This document shows positions 56,551 through 64,000 of a DNA stretch of 64,000 nucleotides, piece after piece. Each line of letters opens with the position of its first letter. Position 1 is the stretch's first letter. Source of the DNA: Streptococcus suis YS56 (GTDB lineage Bacteria > Bacillota > Bacilli > Lactobacillales > Streptococcaceae); assembly GCF_000440115.1 (NCBI RefSeq), contig NZ_ALMY01000052.1, positions 1-64,000 of the forward strand, given 5' to 3'. Made by a program: the position numbers and the translations under genes. Under the pieces are notes generated by a model that saw nothing but the letters and a program-made list of their open reading frames with translations, was not told the DNA's origin and made no database searches.

Positions 56551-57915
56551 TTATGTTTCAACCGTCTGTGGCACATGTAGTTCTTGACGGAATCGAAAAG
56601 CCTGACTAGTCGTCACCAGTCTAATAGACGGATAGTGTGATAGGATTTTCTGCACATTGGCCAAACCAATCCCTCGCCCCTCTCCCTTACTGGATTTTCC
56701 ATAAGAAAAGATAGATTTTGTCTGAATCCGTTCTTCCGCTGTACTATTTTCGATGATAAGGATTTTTTCACCTTGGTCTTCAAAATAAGCCACAAGCAGA
56801 CTTTTCTCAGCTGACAAACTGGCAGCCTCTATGGCATTGTCTAAAAAGATTGATAGGATAGTCACCATATCCAGCAATTCGATCCCTGCTGGAGCGGTAC
56901 TGACTTCTTCTATCTCAACGGTCAGCTGAATCCCCCGACTTTGAGCTTCCATCAGCTTAGCAGATAAAATACTTTTCATCGCAGTATTATCCAGATGAGC
57001 TAGATTTCCAATATCATAGGCATCTTGATAAAATTTCTGGTCTGTCCCTGCTAATACCGTTTGATAGATTGCCTTGATTTCACTGACATCTTCCTGCTTG
57101 ATAGCTTCATTGAGACTAACCAAGATATTGGTATAATCATGTCGAAAGCTTCTAATATCCTTATAAAGACTTTCCACATGCTGACTGTAGTCTTCTAAAG
57201 AAGATAATTGAGCATCCTTGGCCTCCTGCAATTCCTCAGTCAACTGCTCTTTTAGCTTGGTATTGAGGAAAAAGAGACTACCAATAAAATAAGCAAAGTA
57301 AATCTTAATAAAATCTAGATAAACCTGACTGTCCCCTATGCCAATAGCTACCGAAAAGTCCATTTCCCCTACTGATTGCCCAAAAACGAGCAACGCATGC
57401 ACCACAACAACATAGAAGAGCATAGAATAAATTAGGTTCTTGAGACTCTTTTTAAACTTAGGGTAGGCAAAGACCTTCTTCATATGCTGAAAATCAATTC
57501 CCAGCAAACGGATAAAGGTCCGATAAAAAGGAATAAAGAGCAAAAGGACCACTACAACAAAGATAATATCTAACCATTCCAAACCTGTCTGCCATAGTTG
57601 AAAGGTTGTCCACTTAAGCTGGTAAATCCCAAAGGTTCGCTGAAATAAATCAACTAAGACAAAAGGTGCCAAACCGTAGAACAAGGATTGAGACCAAGTC
57701 CAAGACCGCTGAAATACTAAGAGATAGACCAGGAAATAAAAGGGTTCAATGTAAGGAATACTGTCTGGAAAAAGAATGAATAATCCCGAGAATAGACCTG
57801 AGAAAACAAGCAATCGCCACCATTTCAAGCTCAGCTGACTCAACTGATTAAACACTCCAAGCTTGATAAACCAGTCGATGAAGGACACTAGAAATACTAA
57901 ACCAATAGCCATCAT
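56551..57915 (-). CDS. HPK10-type sensor histidine kinase
   Basis: 454 residues: about six to seven spans (1-215), a coiled coil, then the H-box SFRHDYTNIL with His259, N-box FLDNAIEAA (357-365) and G-box GEGRGIGLANV (411-421). This is the ComD/BlpH/AgrC class that senses peptides. The ATG at 57915 overlaps the response-regulator stop (ATGA); a longer upstream frame lies inside that gene. No double-glycine pheromone gene is seen nearby. Confidence 0.87.
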   Translation of the reverse strand: MMAIGLVFLVSFIDWFIKLGVFNQLSQLSLKWWRLLVFSGLFSGLFILFPDSIPYIEPFYFLVYLLVFQRSWTWSQSLFYGLAPFVLVDLFQRTFGIYQLKWTTFQLWQTGLEWLDIIFVVVVLLLFIPFYRTFIRLLGIDFQHMKKVFAYPKFKKSLKNLIYSMLFYVVVVHALLVFGQSVGEMDFSVAIGIGDSQVYLDFIKIYFAYFIGSLFFLNTKLKEQLTEELQEAKDAQLSSLEDYSQHVESLYKDIRSFRHDYTNILVSLNEAIKQEDVSEIKAIYQTVLAGTDQKFYQDAYDIGNLAHLDNTAMKSILSAKLMEAQSRGIQLTVEIEEVSTAPAGIELLDMVTILSIFLDNAIEAASLSAEKSLLVAYFEDQGEKILIIENSTAEERIQTKSIFSYGKSSKGEGRGIGLANVQKILSHYPSIRLVTTSQAFRFRQELHVPQTVET

Positions 57916-58646
57916 TTCCCAACCCTCTCCAGCAAACCTTTCAGTTTCATACGAGAGACCAAGCAAGATTCCTCCTGTTCAAAATACACCATCCGCTCCA
58001 CAGCATCCACACGAAGAATATTAGCAGGATTGACCACATATGCCCGATGGCTCTGGTACAAGCGTTCATCTGTTTTCGCAATATCTGACACCTTGCCATA
58101 AAACTCCGTATGACCTGACTTGGTTGTCAAGACGACCTTATGAGGCGTTGAAGAGGTTTCAAAATACAAAATATCTGAAAAAGGAACCTGAATTTGAGAA
58201 AATTCACTCTTGAAAACAAAAGCATCATCGCTCACTGTCTGACTGATATGACTATAAGCATGTTGGAGAACATCTGCCACCGCTTCCTTAAAGGCAAGCT
58301 CATCCAACCCCTTATCAATAAAATCAAGAGCCGACACACGGTATTTATAGGTCAAAGGCATAAATTCCGAATGCGTCGTCACAAAAACAATCACAGCATG
58401 CGGATCACGCGCTCTTATCTCCCGTGCAATCTCCATCCCTTTCTTCTCCTCACCCCTAATCTCAATATCTAGGAAAAAGAGCTGATGATTTCCAGTCTCT
58501 GTCACAACCTCAAGTAACTGCTGAGGTTTACCAAACACTTCCAAGGTCTTGTAGGCAACGTCACTCGTTTTTACAACTTCCTCAATCGCCTGCTCCAACC
58601 TAGCCTGTTGCATAAAATCATCTTCCAAGATAAAAATCCGTAACAT
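57912..58646 (-). CDS. LytTR-type response regulator (ComE/BlpR/AgrA class)
   Basis: 244 residues: receiver with acidic pair E8-D9-D10, phospho-Asp at D60 (LFFLDIE) and Lys in FIDKG; C-terminal LytTR DNA-binding domain from about 140 (YFETSSTPHKVVLTTKSGHT ... SHRAYVVNPANILRVD). Such regulators bind direct repeats two helical turns apart, which are found at both the ABC and the divergent plus-strand promoters. ATG at 58646 follows GGGGGATGAG; an ATG four codons upstream has no such site. Confidence 0.9.
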   Translation of the reverse strand: MLRIFILEDDFMQQARLEQAIEEVVKTSDVAYKTLEVFGKPQQLLEVVTETGNHQLFFLDIEIRGEEKKGMEIAREIRARDPHAVIVFVTTHSEFMPLTYKYRVSALDFIDKGLDELAFKEAVADVLQHAYSHISQTVSDDAFVFKSEFSQIQVPFSDILYFETSSTPHKVVLTTKSGHTEFYGKVSDIAKTDERLYQSHRAYVVNPANILRVDAVERMVYFEQEESCLVSRMKLKGLLERVGK

Positions 58647-58657
58647 CTCATCCCCCA

Positions 58658-58721
58658 TTCATGACAAAATAAAGACTGTTCATGACAGCTCCACCCCATT
58701 TTCTCTAAAATCTCCTATACT
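58658..58721 (+). promoter_or_regulatory. LytTR operator and promoter of the pseudo-receiver gene
   Basis: TTCATGACA at 58658-58666 and again at 58679-58687 (21-bp period), then 28 bp, then TATACT (58716-58721). Same layout as the ABC promoter. The first repeat lies just before the response-regulator ribosome-binding site on the other strand, so binding may also affect that gene. Confidence 0.82.
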
Positions 58722-58752
58722 AAGATATATCAAAGAAAAGAAAGGAACCTAC

Positions 58753-59094
58753 ATGATCTATATCCTAAAACCATTCTTCTATCCAAACACGATAGAAAGG
58801 ATTTTAAACCAACTTGGGCGACCCTTCCAAGTCAAACACAAGGAAGATTTTCCCGTCGCCCATCAAATTAACTACTATTTTATCATAAATACCCCTCAAA
58901 ACATATTCTGGGATGGAATGAAGGTAGCAAAAACTATTCGCCAGCGAGATGACACTGGACAGCTCATCTTGATTGATGAAGAGCCTGACTACCAAGTCTG
59001 CTTCCGAAGCCACCTCTCCTTCCTAGCTGTCCTGACACCACTCCAAGCCCAAACAGAATTAAGGGAATATCTACAAAACAGCCCTCTCCATTGA
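58753..59094 (+). CDS. Stand-alone pseudo-receiver protein
   Basis: 113 residues, the only real plus-strand gene. It aligns by eye along its length with the receiver domain of the response regulator: YILKPFFYPNTIERIL with FILEDDFMQQARLEQAI, YYFIINTP with LFFLDIEI, GMKVAKTIRQRD with GMEIAREIRARD, HLSFLAVLTPLQ with RVSALDFIDKGL. Phospho-Asp is Asn46, the acidic pair is Lys-Pro and the Lys is Pro96, and there is no output domain. AAAGGAACCTAC precedes the ATG. It likely interacts with the kinase or regulator without being phosphorylated (inference). Confidence 0.78.
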   Translation: MIYILKPFFYPNTIERILNQLGRPFQVKHKEDFPVAHQINYYFIINTPQNIFWDGMKVAKTIRQRDDTGQLILIDEEPDYQVCFRSHLSFLAVLTPLQAQTELREYLQNSPLH

Positions 59095-59110
59095 GAAGGC
59101 TGTTCTTATT
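59077..59110. terminator. Bidirectional terminator between the pseudo-receiver gene and recO
   Basis: AACAGCC-TCTC/GAGA-GGCTGTT hairpin (59077-59104), T-rich on the plus side and TTTTG on the minus side, between convergent genes and overlapping the stop of the plus-strand gene. Confidence 0.8.
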
Positions 59111-59870
59111 CTTCTGGCTTCATAATCTGCCCCCAAGAAGACAAATCATCTATAAATTTCTTGGATTTCAAGTGAATGCCCACATATTCCTCATATATTT
59201 GGTCGATAAAAATCCGTAATTTTCGCTTCATCTCAGGCTTGATGGAGATGGTTTCCAGCTCATCAAAGGAAATAGCCTGAAATTGATCAAGTAGATAGGG
59301 AACATTGGGTTCCAGATAAGCCCGTCGCTCATCTTGTTGATAGTGTTGCGGACACAAGACACCGCTGTACTTGTAGGAATAGTCAAAAGGCAAGCCAACC
59401 CGATGACAGAAAGCACACTCATGAAAATTCAGACTGATCCCAAAACGTCCCAAGAGCTGAATTTCAAAGATATTGGTCAGAACTTCGTAGTCCAAACCTG
59501 ATTCCATCAAGTCCAAGGTCTTGACCAAAAAAGCAAAGAGGGCTGGATCATAGACCTTATCCTGCAAGGCCGCATCTGCCAAGGCCAAGATATAGGTAGC
59601 ATAGCTGAGCTTGAAAATATCACCGTTAATAGCCTTAAAAGGTTGCACCTGATGAAAATCTTCGATATAAGATAGACCGTCATCATTGATTTTAACGATA
59701 AAATCCGCATAGGTCAAAGGCTGTATAGAAGCTACCAGCTTGGACTTAGAGGCATGTTTCACGAAAAACATTCGCTTGCCAGCCTTCTCCGTAAAAATCT
59801 TGACTAGCTTGTCATCTTCCCGAAAATTCCGATTGTAAAGGACTAATCCCTTGGTTTCAATTCGTTCCAT
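59106..59870 (-). CDS. recO: DNA repair protein RecO
   Basis: 254 residues; helps RecA load onto SSB-covered DNA. N-terminal OB fold ([20 protein letters not shown]) and a C-terminal helical domain with a zinc-like [11 protein letters not shown] ... CPQHY motif (about 150). Overlaps the araT gene by 14 bp. Confidence 0.95.
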   Translation of the reverse strand: MERIETKGLVLYNRNFREDDKLVKIFTEKAGKRMFFVKHASKSKLVASIQPLTYADFIVKINDDGLSYIEDFHQVQPFKAINGDIFKLSYATYILALADAALQDKVYDPALFAFLVKTLDLMESGLDYEVLTNIFEIQLLGRFGISLNFHECAFCHRVGLPFDYSYKYSGVLCPQHYQQDERRAYLEPNVPYLLDQFQAISFDELETISIKPEMKRKLRIFIDQIYEEYVGIHLKSKKFIDDLSSWGQIMKPEE

Positions 59871-61035
59871 TTTCTTCTAGATATTCCTTCAAACGAGCCA
59901 TGGCTGTTTGAATCTTCTCCATACTAGCCGCATAGGAAATTCGCACATAGCCTTCTCCATATTGACCAAAGGCCGCACCTGGAATAAAGGCCACCGCTTT
60001 CTTTCTCGCAAAGTCTTGCAAGAAGCTAAAAGAATCTTGATTGTAACCCGCAGGGATTTTTGCAAAGATGTAAAAAGCTCCATCAGGCTTGATAATTTTA
60101 AAGCCCAAGTCCGTCATCTTCTCGATGATGTAATCCCTACGCTTGACGTACTCCGCCCGCATCGGCAGAGCATCATCCTTACCATTTTTCAAGGCCTCAA
60201 CCGCACCATACTGCATAGCAGTTGACGCCGCTGTCACGAGATATTGGTGGCTCTTGATAATTTGAGCGATGATGGGAGCTTGACTCATAATCAAGCCAAT
60301 CCGCCAACCTGTCATGGCATGGGACTTGGACAAGCCCTGAATCAAAATGGTCTGTTCTGGCAAAAACTCCGCAATCGAAGTATGAGGCTGACCAGTATAA
60401 GTCAACTCCGCATAGACCTCATCCGACAGGACAAAGACAGGATATTTACGCAAGACATCCGCAAAGGCCTGAATCTGCTCACGTGAGTAGGTCACACCCG
60501 TTGGATTGGCAGGATAGTTGAGAATGACAGCTTTTAGCTTATCCCCCTGCTCAATAATCGCCTCTTCCAACATCTCAGGTGTCAACACAAAATCATTAGC
60601 TGTCGTATCAATTTCAACGATGTCTGCACCCACCATATTGACAATCGGTTCATAACCAGGATAGGCAGGGGCAGGTAGAAGTACCGTATCTCCAGCTTCC
60701 AAAATAGCAACTAAGCTTGCTGATAGAGCTTCTGTCGCACCGATTGTAGAGAGGATTTCATTTTCTGGATTGTAGTGCAAATTATATTTTTCAGCCACAA
60801 ACTCTGCTGCCGCTTGGCGCAACTCCAAAAGACCAGCCATACCAGTATAATAACTCTGGTTAGCATCGATAGCAGCCTTAGCCGCTTCTTTAACATGGTC
60901 AGGCGTTGTAAAATCAGGTTCTCCCAAGGTCAGTTTCAAAATCCCTGGAACATCCGAAATAGACTGATCAAACTGACGAATCATCGAAACCTCAATCCGA
61001 TTCAAATTCTTATTAAAACGATTTAATAAATCCAT
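59857..61035 (-). CDS. araT: Class I aminotransferase (AraT-like)
   Basis: 392-residue PLP enzyme, aromatic or branched aminotransferase type. The PLP lysine is in [14 protein letters not shown] (about 231); [12 protein letters not shown] and YAELTYT are the usual binding segments. Location between prs and recO is conserved in streptococci. Overlaps recO, so they are co-translated. Confidence 0.88.
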   Translation of the reverse strand: MDLLNRFNKNLNRIEVSMIRQFDQSISDVPGILKLTLGEPDFTTPDHVKEAAKAAIDANQSYYTGMAGLLELRQAAAEFVAEKYNLHYNPENEILSTIGATEALSASLVAILEAGDTVLLPAPAYPGYEPIVNMVGADIVEIDTTANDFVLTPEMLEEAIIEQGDKLKAVILNYPANPTGVTYSREQIQAFADVLRKYPVFVLSDEVYAELTYTGQPHTSIAEFLPEQTILIQGLSKSHAMTGWRIGLIMSQAPIIAQIIKSHQYLVTAASTAMQYGAVEALKNGKDDALPMRAEYVKRRDYIIEKMTDLGFKIIKPDGAFYIFAKIPAGYNQDSFSFLQDFARKKAVAFIPGAAFGQYGEGYVRISYAASMEKIQTAMARLKEYLEENGTN

Positions 61036-61090
61036 TCTGCCACCTCAAAAACATATAAAACTATTATAATACATTTTGAAAATAAATGTA

Positions 61091-61115
61091 AAAAAGAAGA
61101 GTCATTTGACTCCTC
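61091..61115 (-). terminator. Terminator after prs
   Basis: GAGGAGTC/GACTCTTC stem with loop AAAT and TTTTTT tail on the minus strand, just past the prs stop. Confidence 0.8.
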
Positions 61116-61119
61116 ATAC

Positions 61120-62088
61120 TTATTTAACACGACTTGCCTCAAACAAAGGCGACAAGGGACGTTTTTCATGAATACGAATAATCGCTTCCGCTAATAATTC
61201 TGCCGTTGAAATATGTTCGATTTTATCGATTAAGCGTTCTTCTGCAATTTCAATTGTATCAAGAACAACCAATTTCTTAATTGCTGACTTACTAATGTTA
61301 TCCATAGCAGGCCCTGACAATACTGGGTGCGTACATGAAGCATAAACAGCCGTTGCCCCTGCATCTGCCAAAGCATCCGCTGCATGACAGATGGTACCCG
61401 CAGTATCAATCATATCATCAATCAAGATACAAGTTTTATCCTTAATATCGCCAATAATGTTCATCACTTCTGATGTATTCATCTTATCAACACTACGACG
61501 TTTATCAATAATAGCAATCGGTGTCTTCAAGAACTGTGCTAACTTACGGGCACGTGTCACACCACCATGGTCAGGTGATACAACAACATAGCCATCACCT
61601 ACCATACCACGACGCTCAAAATAATCCGCAATCAATGGAGCACCCATCAAATGATCAACAGGAATATCGAAGAATCCCTGAATCTGCGCAGCATGCAAAT
61701 CAATTGTCAACAAACGATTGACACCCGCTGTCTGCAACATATTAGCTACCAATTTTGATGTAATTGGTTCCCGTGCACGAGCCTTCCGGTCTTGGCGTGC
61801 ATAACCATAATAAGGCATTACTACGTTTACTGATTCAGCAGATGCACGTTTAAGAGCATCAACCATAATCAAAATTTCCATTAAATTATCATTAACTGGT
61901 GAGCTAGTGGATTGAAGAATATACACATGAGTTCCACGAATGGATTCCTCAATATTTACCTGAATCTCACCATCTGAAAATTGACGAACACTTGATTTTC
62001 CCAGAGGAATTCCTATTTTTTTCGACACCTGTTCAGCTAACTTCTGATTTGACGAAAGAGCGAACAATTTTAAGTCAGTAAACGCCAT
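61120..62088 (-). CDS. prs: Ribose-phosphate pyrophosphokinase
   Basis: 322 residues; makes PRPP, the substrate of PurF and effector of PurR. Conserved [20 protein letters not shown] (catalytic flexible loop), the PRPP loop [14 protein letters not shown] and [13 protein letters not shown]. Own transcription unit with terminators on both sides. Confidence 0.97.
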   Translation of the reverse strand: MAFTDLKLFALSSNQKLAEQVSKKIGIPLGKSSVRQFSDGEIQVNIEESIRGTHVYILQSTSSPVNDNLMEILIMVDALKRASAESVNVVMPYYGYARQDRKARAREPITSKLVANMLQTAGVNRLLTIDLHAAQIQGFFDIPVDHLMGAPLIADYFERRGMVGDGYVVVSPDHGGVTRARKLAQFLKTPIAIIDKRRSVDKMNTSEVMNIIGDIKDKTCILIDDMIDTAGTICHAADALADAGATAVYASCTHPVLSGPAMDNISKSAIKKLVVLDTIEIAEERLIDKIEHISTAELLAEAIIRIHEKRPLSPLFEASRVK

Positions 62089-62144
62089 GACAGCCTCCTA
62101 TATATTTCTACCTTTACTATTTTAACCCTTTTTCCTTCATTTTT

Positions 62145-62181
62145 CAAACAAAAATAGAGCGCAAATCTACACGCTCTATTT
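62145..62181 (-). terminator. Terminator after pcsB
   Basis: AAATAGAGCG/CGCTCTATTT 10-bp perfect stem plus TTTGTTTG tail. Confidence 0.85.
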
Positions 62182-62190
62182 GAAAATTTC

Positions 62191-63435
62191 TTAATATGGA
62201 GGGTAAATATAGTAAACTGCTCCCTCAGAAGTCGTTGTTGGGTTGAAATAACCACCACGATGGTTGCCAATATAACGACGACCCATGTAGTTTGATTCAA
62301 CAACTTGGATACTTGTTGAAGATTGAACAGCCGTAACAACCGCTACGTGCCCATAATAACCACCTGTCCAAACAGCAATCGCACCTACTTGTGGAGTAGA
62401 ACCTGTACTAAAACCTTCAGCACGTGCTGATGCTAACCACTGTTTAGCATCTCCCCAGTAAGGACCAACCCATGAAAGTTGAGATTTAACTCCCCAAGTA
62501 CACTCACCAATTGGGTAAGATGAAGCGTCATAACGCGCATTATTTGCTGCCGCTGAACTACCTGAACCTGATGATGTAGACGTTGTAGGTGTGCTTACCG
62601 TTGGTGTAGATTGTGATACTGTCGCAACCGTTTCAGTCACTGTAGTTTCTACTGGCGTTGACACGACTGGTGCTGATACTGAGGCTACTTGTTGCTGTGC
62701 TAGAGCTGCCTGTTGTGCTTGATACTCCGCTTGACGAGCTGCCGCTTGACGAGCTGCTTCTTCTGCAGCCGCCTTTTGCGCCAACAATGAATTTTTCTCA
62801 TCTTCAGCAGTAGCTTTCTGCACAGCCAAATTTAACTTAGCAGCTTCCAATTCAGCCTGACGCACTTGCAATACTTGAGCGTCATCTTCCAATTTTTGGC
62901 GATTAGCTGCCAAAGTAGTGATTGCCTCTTGGTTTGCCTTTTGTTTTTCAACAATTGCTTCCTTATCAGCTTTTTGTTGTTCCAACATACGGTTATTAGC
63001 TGAAACAATCTCACGCATTGCATTAACACGCGAAACAGCATCAACGATTGATTTTGAATCTAAAATTGTATTGATATAGCTTGAAGCAGAGCCATCAACT
63101 TGAGCACTACGCGCCTGCTCCTTTAAAGCACCATCACGTGACACAATATCAGCTGACAAACGCTCAATATCTGCCGCCAATGTCTGCGATTCTGCTTCCA
63201 AACGAGTATTTTCTTCTGTTAATTTCGCCTGTTCACTAACAATTGCATCAACTTGTCCTTGAATAGCATCAACTTGTTGTTGAGCTTCAGCTTGTTGTGC
63301 TGTCAACTCACTAATCTGTTGATTTTTTGCTGCAATCTGACTATCTACATCATTCGCACTAATCACAGCTACATAATTAGCATTAGATAGAACGACTGTA
63401 CTTAACATAATTGTAGCCAAGATTTTTTTCTTCAT
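62191..63435 (-). CDS. pcsB: PcsB-type CHAP peptidoglycan hydrolase
   Basis: About 414 residues: signal peptide ([18 protein letters not shown]), long coiled coil (about 40-230, [20 protein letters not shown]), low-complexity Ala/Gln/Thr/Ser linker, and C-terminal CHAP domain with catalytic Cys in GECTWGVKS and His in YYGHVAVV. FtsEX-activated cell-division hydrolase in pneumococci. The ATG at 63435 starts a proper signal peptide; 13 upstream codons are excluded. A WalR-like box lies upstream. Confidence 0.95.
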   Translation of the reverse strand: MKKKILATIMLSTVVLSNANYVAVISANDVDSQIAAKNQQISELTAQQAEAQQQVDAIQGQVDAIVSEQAKLTEENTRLEAESQTLAADIERLSADIVSRDGALKEQARSAQVDGSASSYINTILDSKSIVDAVSRVNAMREIVSANNRMLEQQKADKEAIVEKQKANQEAITTLAANRQKLEDDAQVLQVRQAELEAAKLNLAVQKATAEDEKNSLLAQKAAAEEAARQAAARQAEYQAQQAALAQQQVASVSAPVVSTPVETTVTETVATVSQSTPTVSTPTTSTSSGSGSSAAANNARYDASSYPIGECTWGVKSQLSWVGPYWGDAKQWLASARAEGFSTGSTPQVGAIAVWTGGYYGHVAVVTAVQSSTSIQVVESNYMGRRYIGNHRGGYFNPTTTSEGAVYYIYPPY

Positions 63436-63480
63436 ATCCGAACATAACTCCTCTATACTTTCTGACTCTCTCATTTTATC

Positions 63481-63510
63481 AAAAAAATTGCGTAAGTATA
63501 TTACGCAATT
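63481..63510 (-). terminator. Terminator after mreD
   Basis: AATTGCGTAA/TTACGCAATT 10-bp stem with TTTTTTT tail on the minus strand; its T-run also forms the spacer of the pcsB promoter (GATAAAAT). Confidence 0.85.
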
Positions 63511-63516
63511 ATTACA
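63500..63516 (-). promoter_or_regulatory. WalR (VicR)-like box upstream of pcsB
   Basis: TGTAAT-AATTG-CGTAAT on the minus strand versus the consensus TGTWAH-N5-TGTWAH (one mismatch). It overlaps the mreD terminator stem. WalRK control of pcsB is established in other streptococci. Confidence 0.55.
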
Positions 63517-63519
63517 TTT

Positions 63520-64000
63520 CTATGTCTTGTTTGTTATTCCAAATAAACGCTCAAATAACGGCTGTAGTACGAAAAATAAGGCCAAATTGAATAGTAAACT
63601 TGGAAGTAATTTATTAAAAACAAAGATAAACACAGACAAGTTTGTTATATGAAAAATACGAGCAAATGAATAACTAATAAATTCAAATTGAAAAATAGCT
63701 ACTAGTAAAATCAGAATATTAATTCCTCGCTTGCTGACTGCACTTTGGAAGAAGAAATAGATGCAATACAAAACTAAAGGAAGGGTTGTAGTAGCAATAC
63801 CAATCAGATTAAGATAACTAATATCATATACCAAACCTAGCAAAGTAAATATGAATAATGAAAAACCAAGAGACACATAGTTAGCATAAAAAATAGCTAA
63901 CATAAGTACCAAATGACTTGAAATAGTAAATAATCCAACCAACCAATTTGTTACCAACGTTGAAATCTGTCCATCAAGTAATAAAATAAAGAACAAGATG
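63520..64000 (-). CDS. mreD: Rod-shape-determining protein MreD (partial)
   Basis: C-terminal ~158 residues; the frame is open through the right edge. Five spans, with LLDGQISTLVTNW, LLGLVYDISYLNLIG and PLFERLFGI matching streptococcal MreD, a membrane partner of MreC in peripheral wall synthesis. mreD then pcsB is the usual order. Confidence 0.88.
   Translation of the reverse strand, partial: ILFFILLLDGQISTLVTNWLVGLFTISSHLVLMLAIFYANYVSLGFSLFIFTLLGLVYDISYLNLIGIATTTLPLVLYCIYFFFQSAVSKRGINILILLVAIFQFEFISYSFARIFHITNLSVFIFVFNKLLPSLLFNLALFFVLQPLFERLFGITNKT

Noticed and set aside
61173-61180. Exact TACGAATA on the plus strand inside prs
   Set aside because: It points away from any gene start and lies in coding sequence; about one or two chance matches are expected in this window.

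Overview
The window comes from a low-GC streptococcus, most likely Streptococcus suis or a very close relative. The evidence is the gene order (S10-spc-alpha ribosomal operon, spx-recA-cinA-tag-ruvA-mutL, folC-comS-comR, ruvB, the pur cluster, plsX-acpP, recO-araT-prs-pcsB-mreD) and the family members themselves (ComR/ComS, PcsB, DpnI). Almost every gene lies on the minus strand, so transcription runs from high to low coordinates. The one real plus-strand gene is at 58753-59094. I saw no rRNA, tRNA or CRISPR.

Layout from left to right. 1-1310: the end of an IS630-type element that has broken an already frameshifted glutamate-cysteine-ligase-like gene. 1421-16340: a continuous ribosomal superoperon (rplQ back to rpsJ, with rpoA, infA, adk, secY) behind a good sigma-70 promoter; rpsH is bracketed by two pairs of inverted ~100-bp dispersed repeats. 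16383-32187: stress, recombination and repair genes (ireB, ruvX, spxA, recA, cinA, tag, ruvA, mutL, ruvB) with an HTH+CPBP membrane-protease pair, a polytopic membrane protein, folC, and the competence switch comR-comS. 32188-35790: a membrane-anchored MerR regulator and a small ABC/micro-peptide locus. 35790-52387: the purine cluster (purB, K, E, D, H, N, M, F, L, C) carrying three accessory insertions: a membrane protein, a DpnI/DpnD restriction cassette and a GNAT. 52445-64000: acpP-plsX, an ABC exporter operon controlled with a LytTR two-component system, a plus-strand pseudo-receiver gene, recO, araT, prs, pcsB and partial mreD.

Three systems stand out. (1) A competence-linked peptide locus at 33571-35782: four tandem sigma-X (CIN) boxes at about 78-bp spacing precede a 15-aa ORF, an ABC ATPase and permease, and two hydrophobic 20-21-aa ORFs, the whole flanked by two identical 30-bp terminators. 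A fifth CIN box with the same extended flank (27108) drives a ~130-nt transcript that could encode a 37-aa basic peptide. comR and comS lie in the same window. (2) A LytTR regulon: two promoters, one for the ABC operon and one for the pseudo-receiver gene, share exactly the same architecture (9-bp direct repeats with 21-bp period, 28 bp before TATACT). (3) The pseudo-receiver itself: a stand-alone REC-like domain with Asp changed to Asn and the conserved Lys and acidic pair lost, divergent from the response regulator and apparently its target. Assignments of family come from sequence recognition only; no database search was run.
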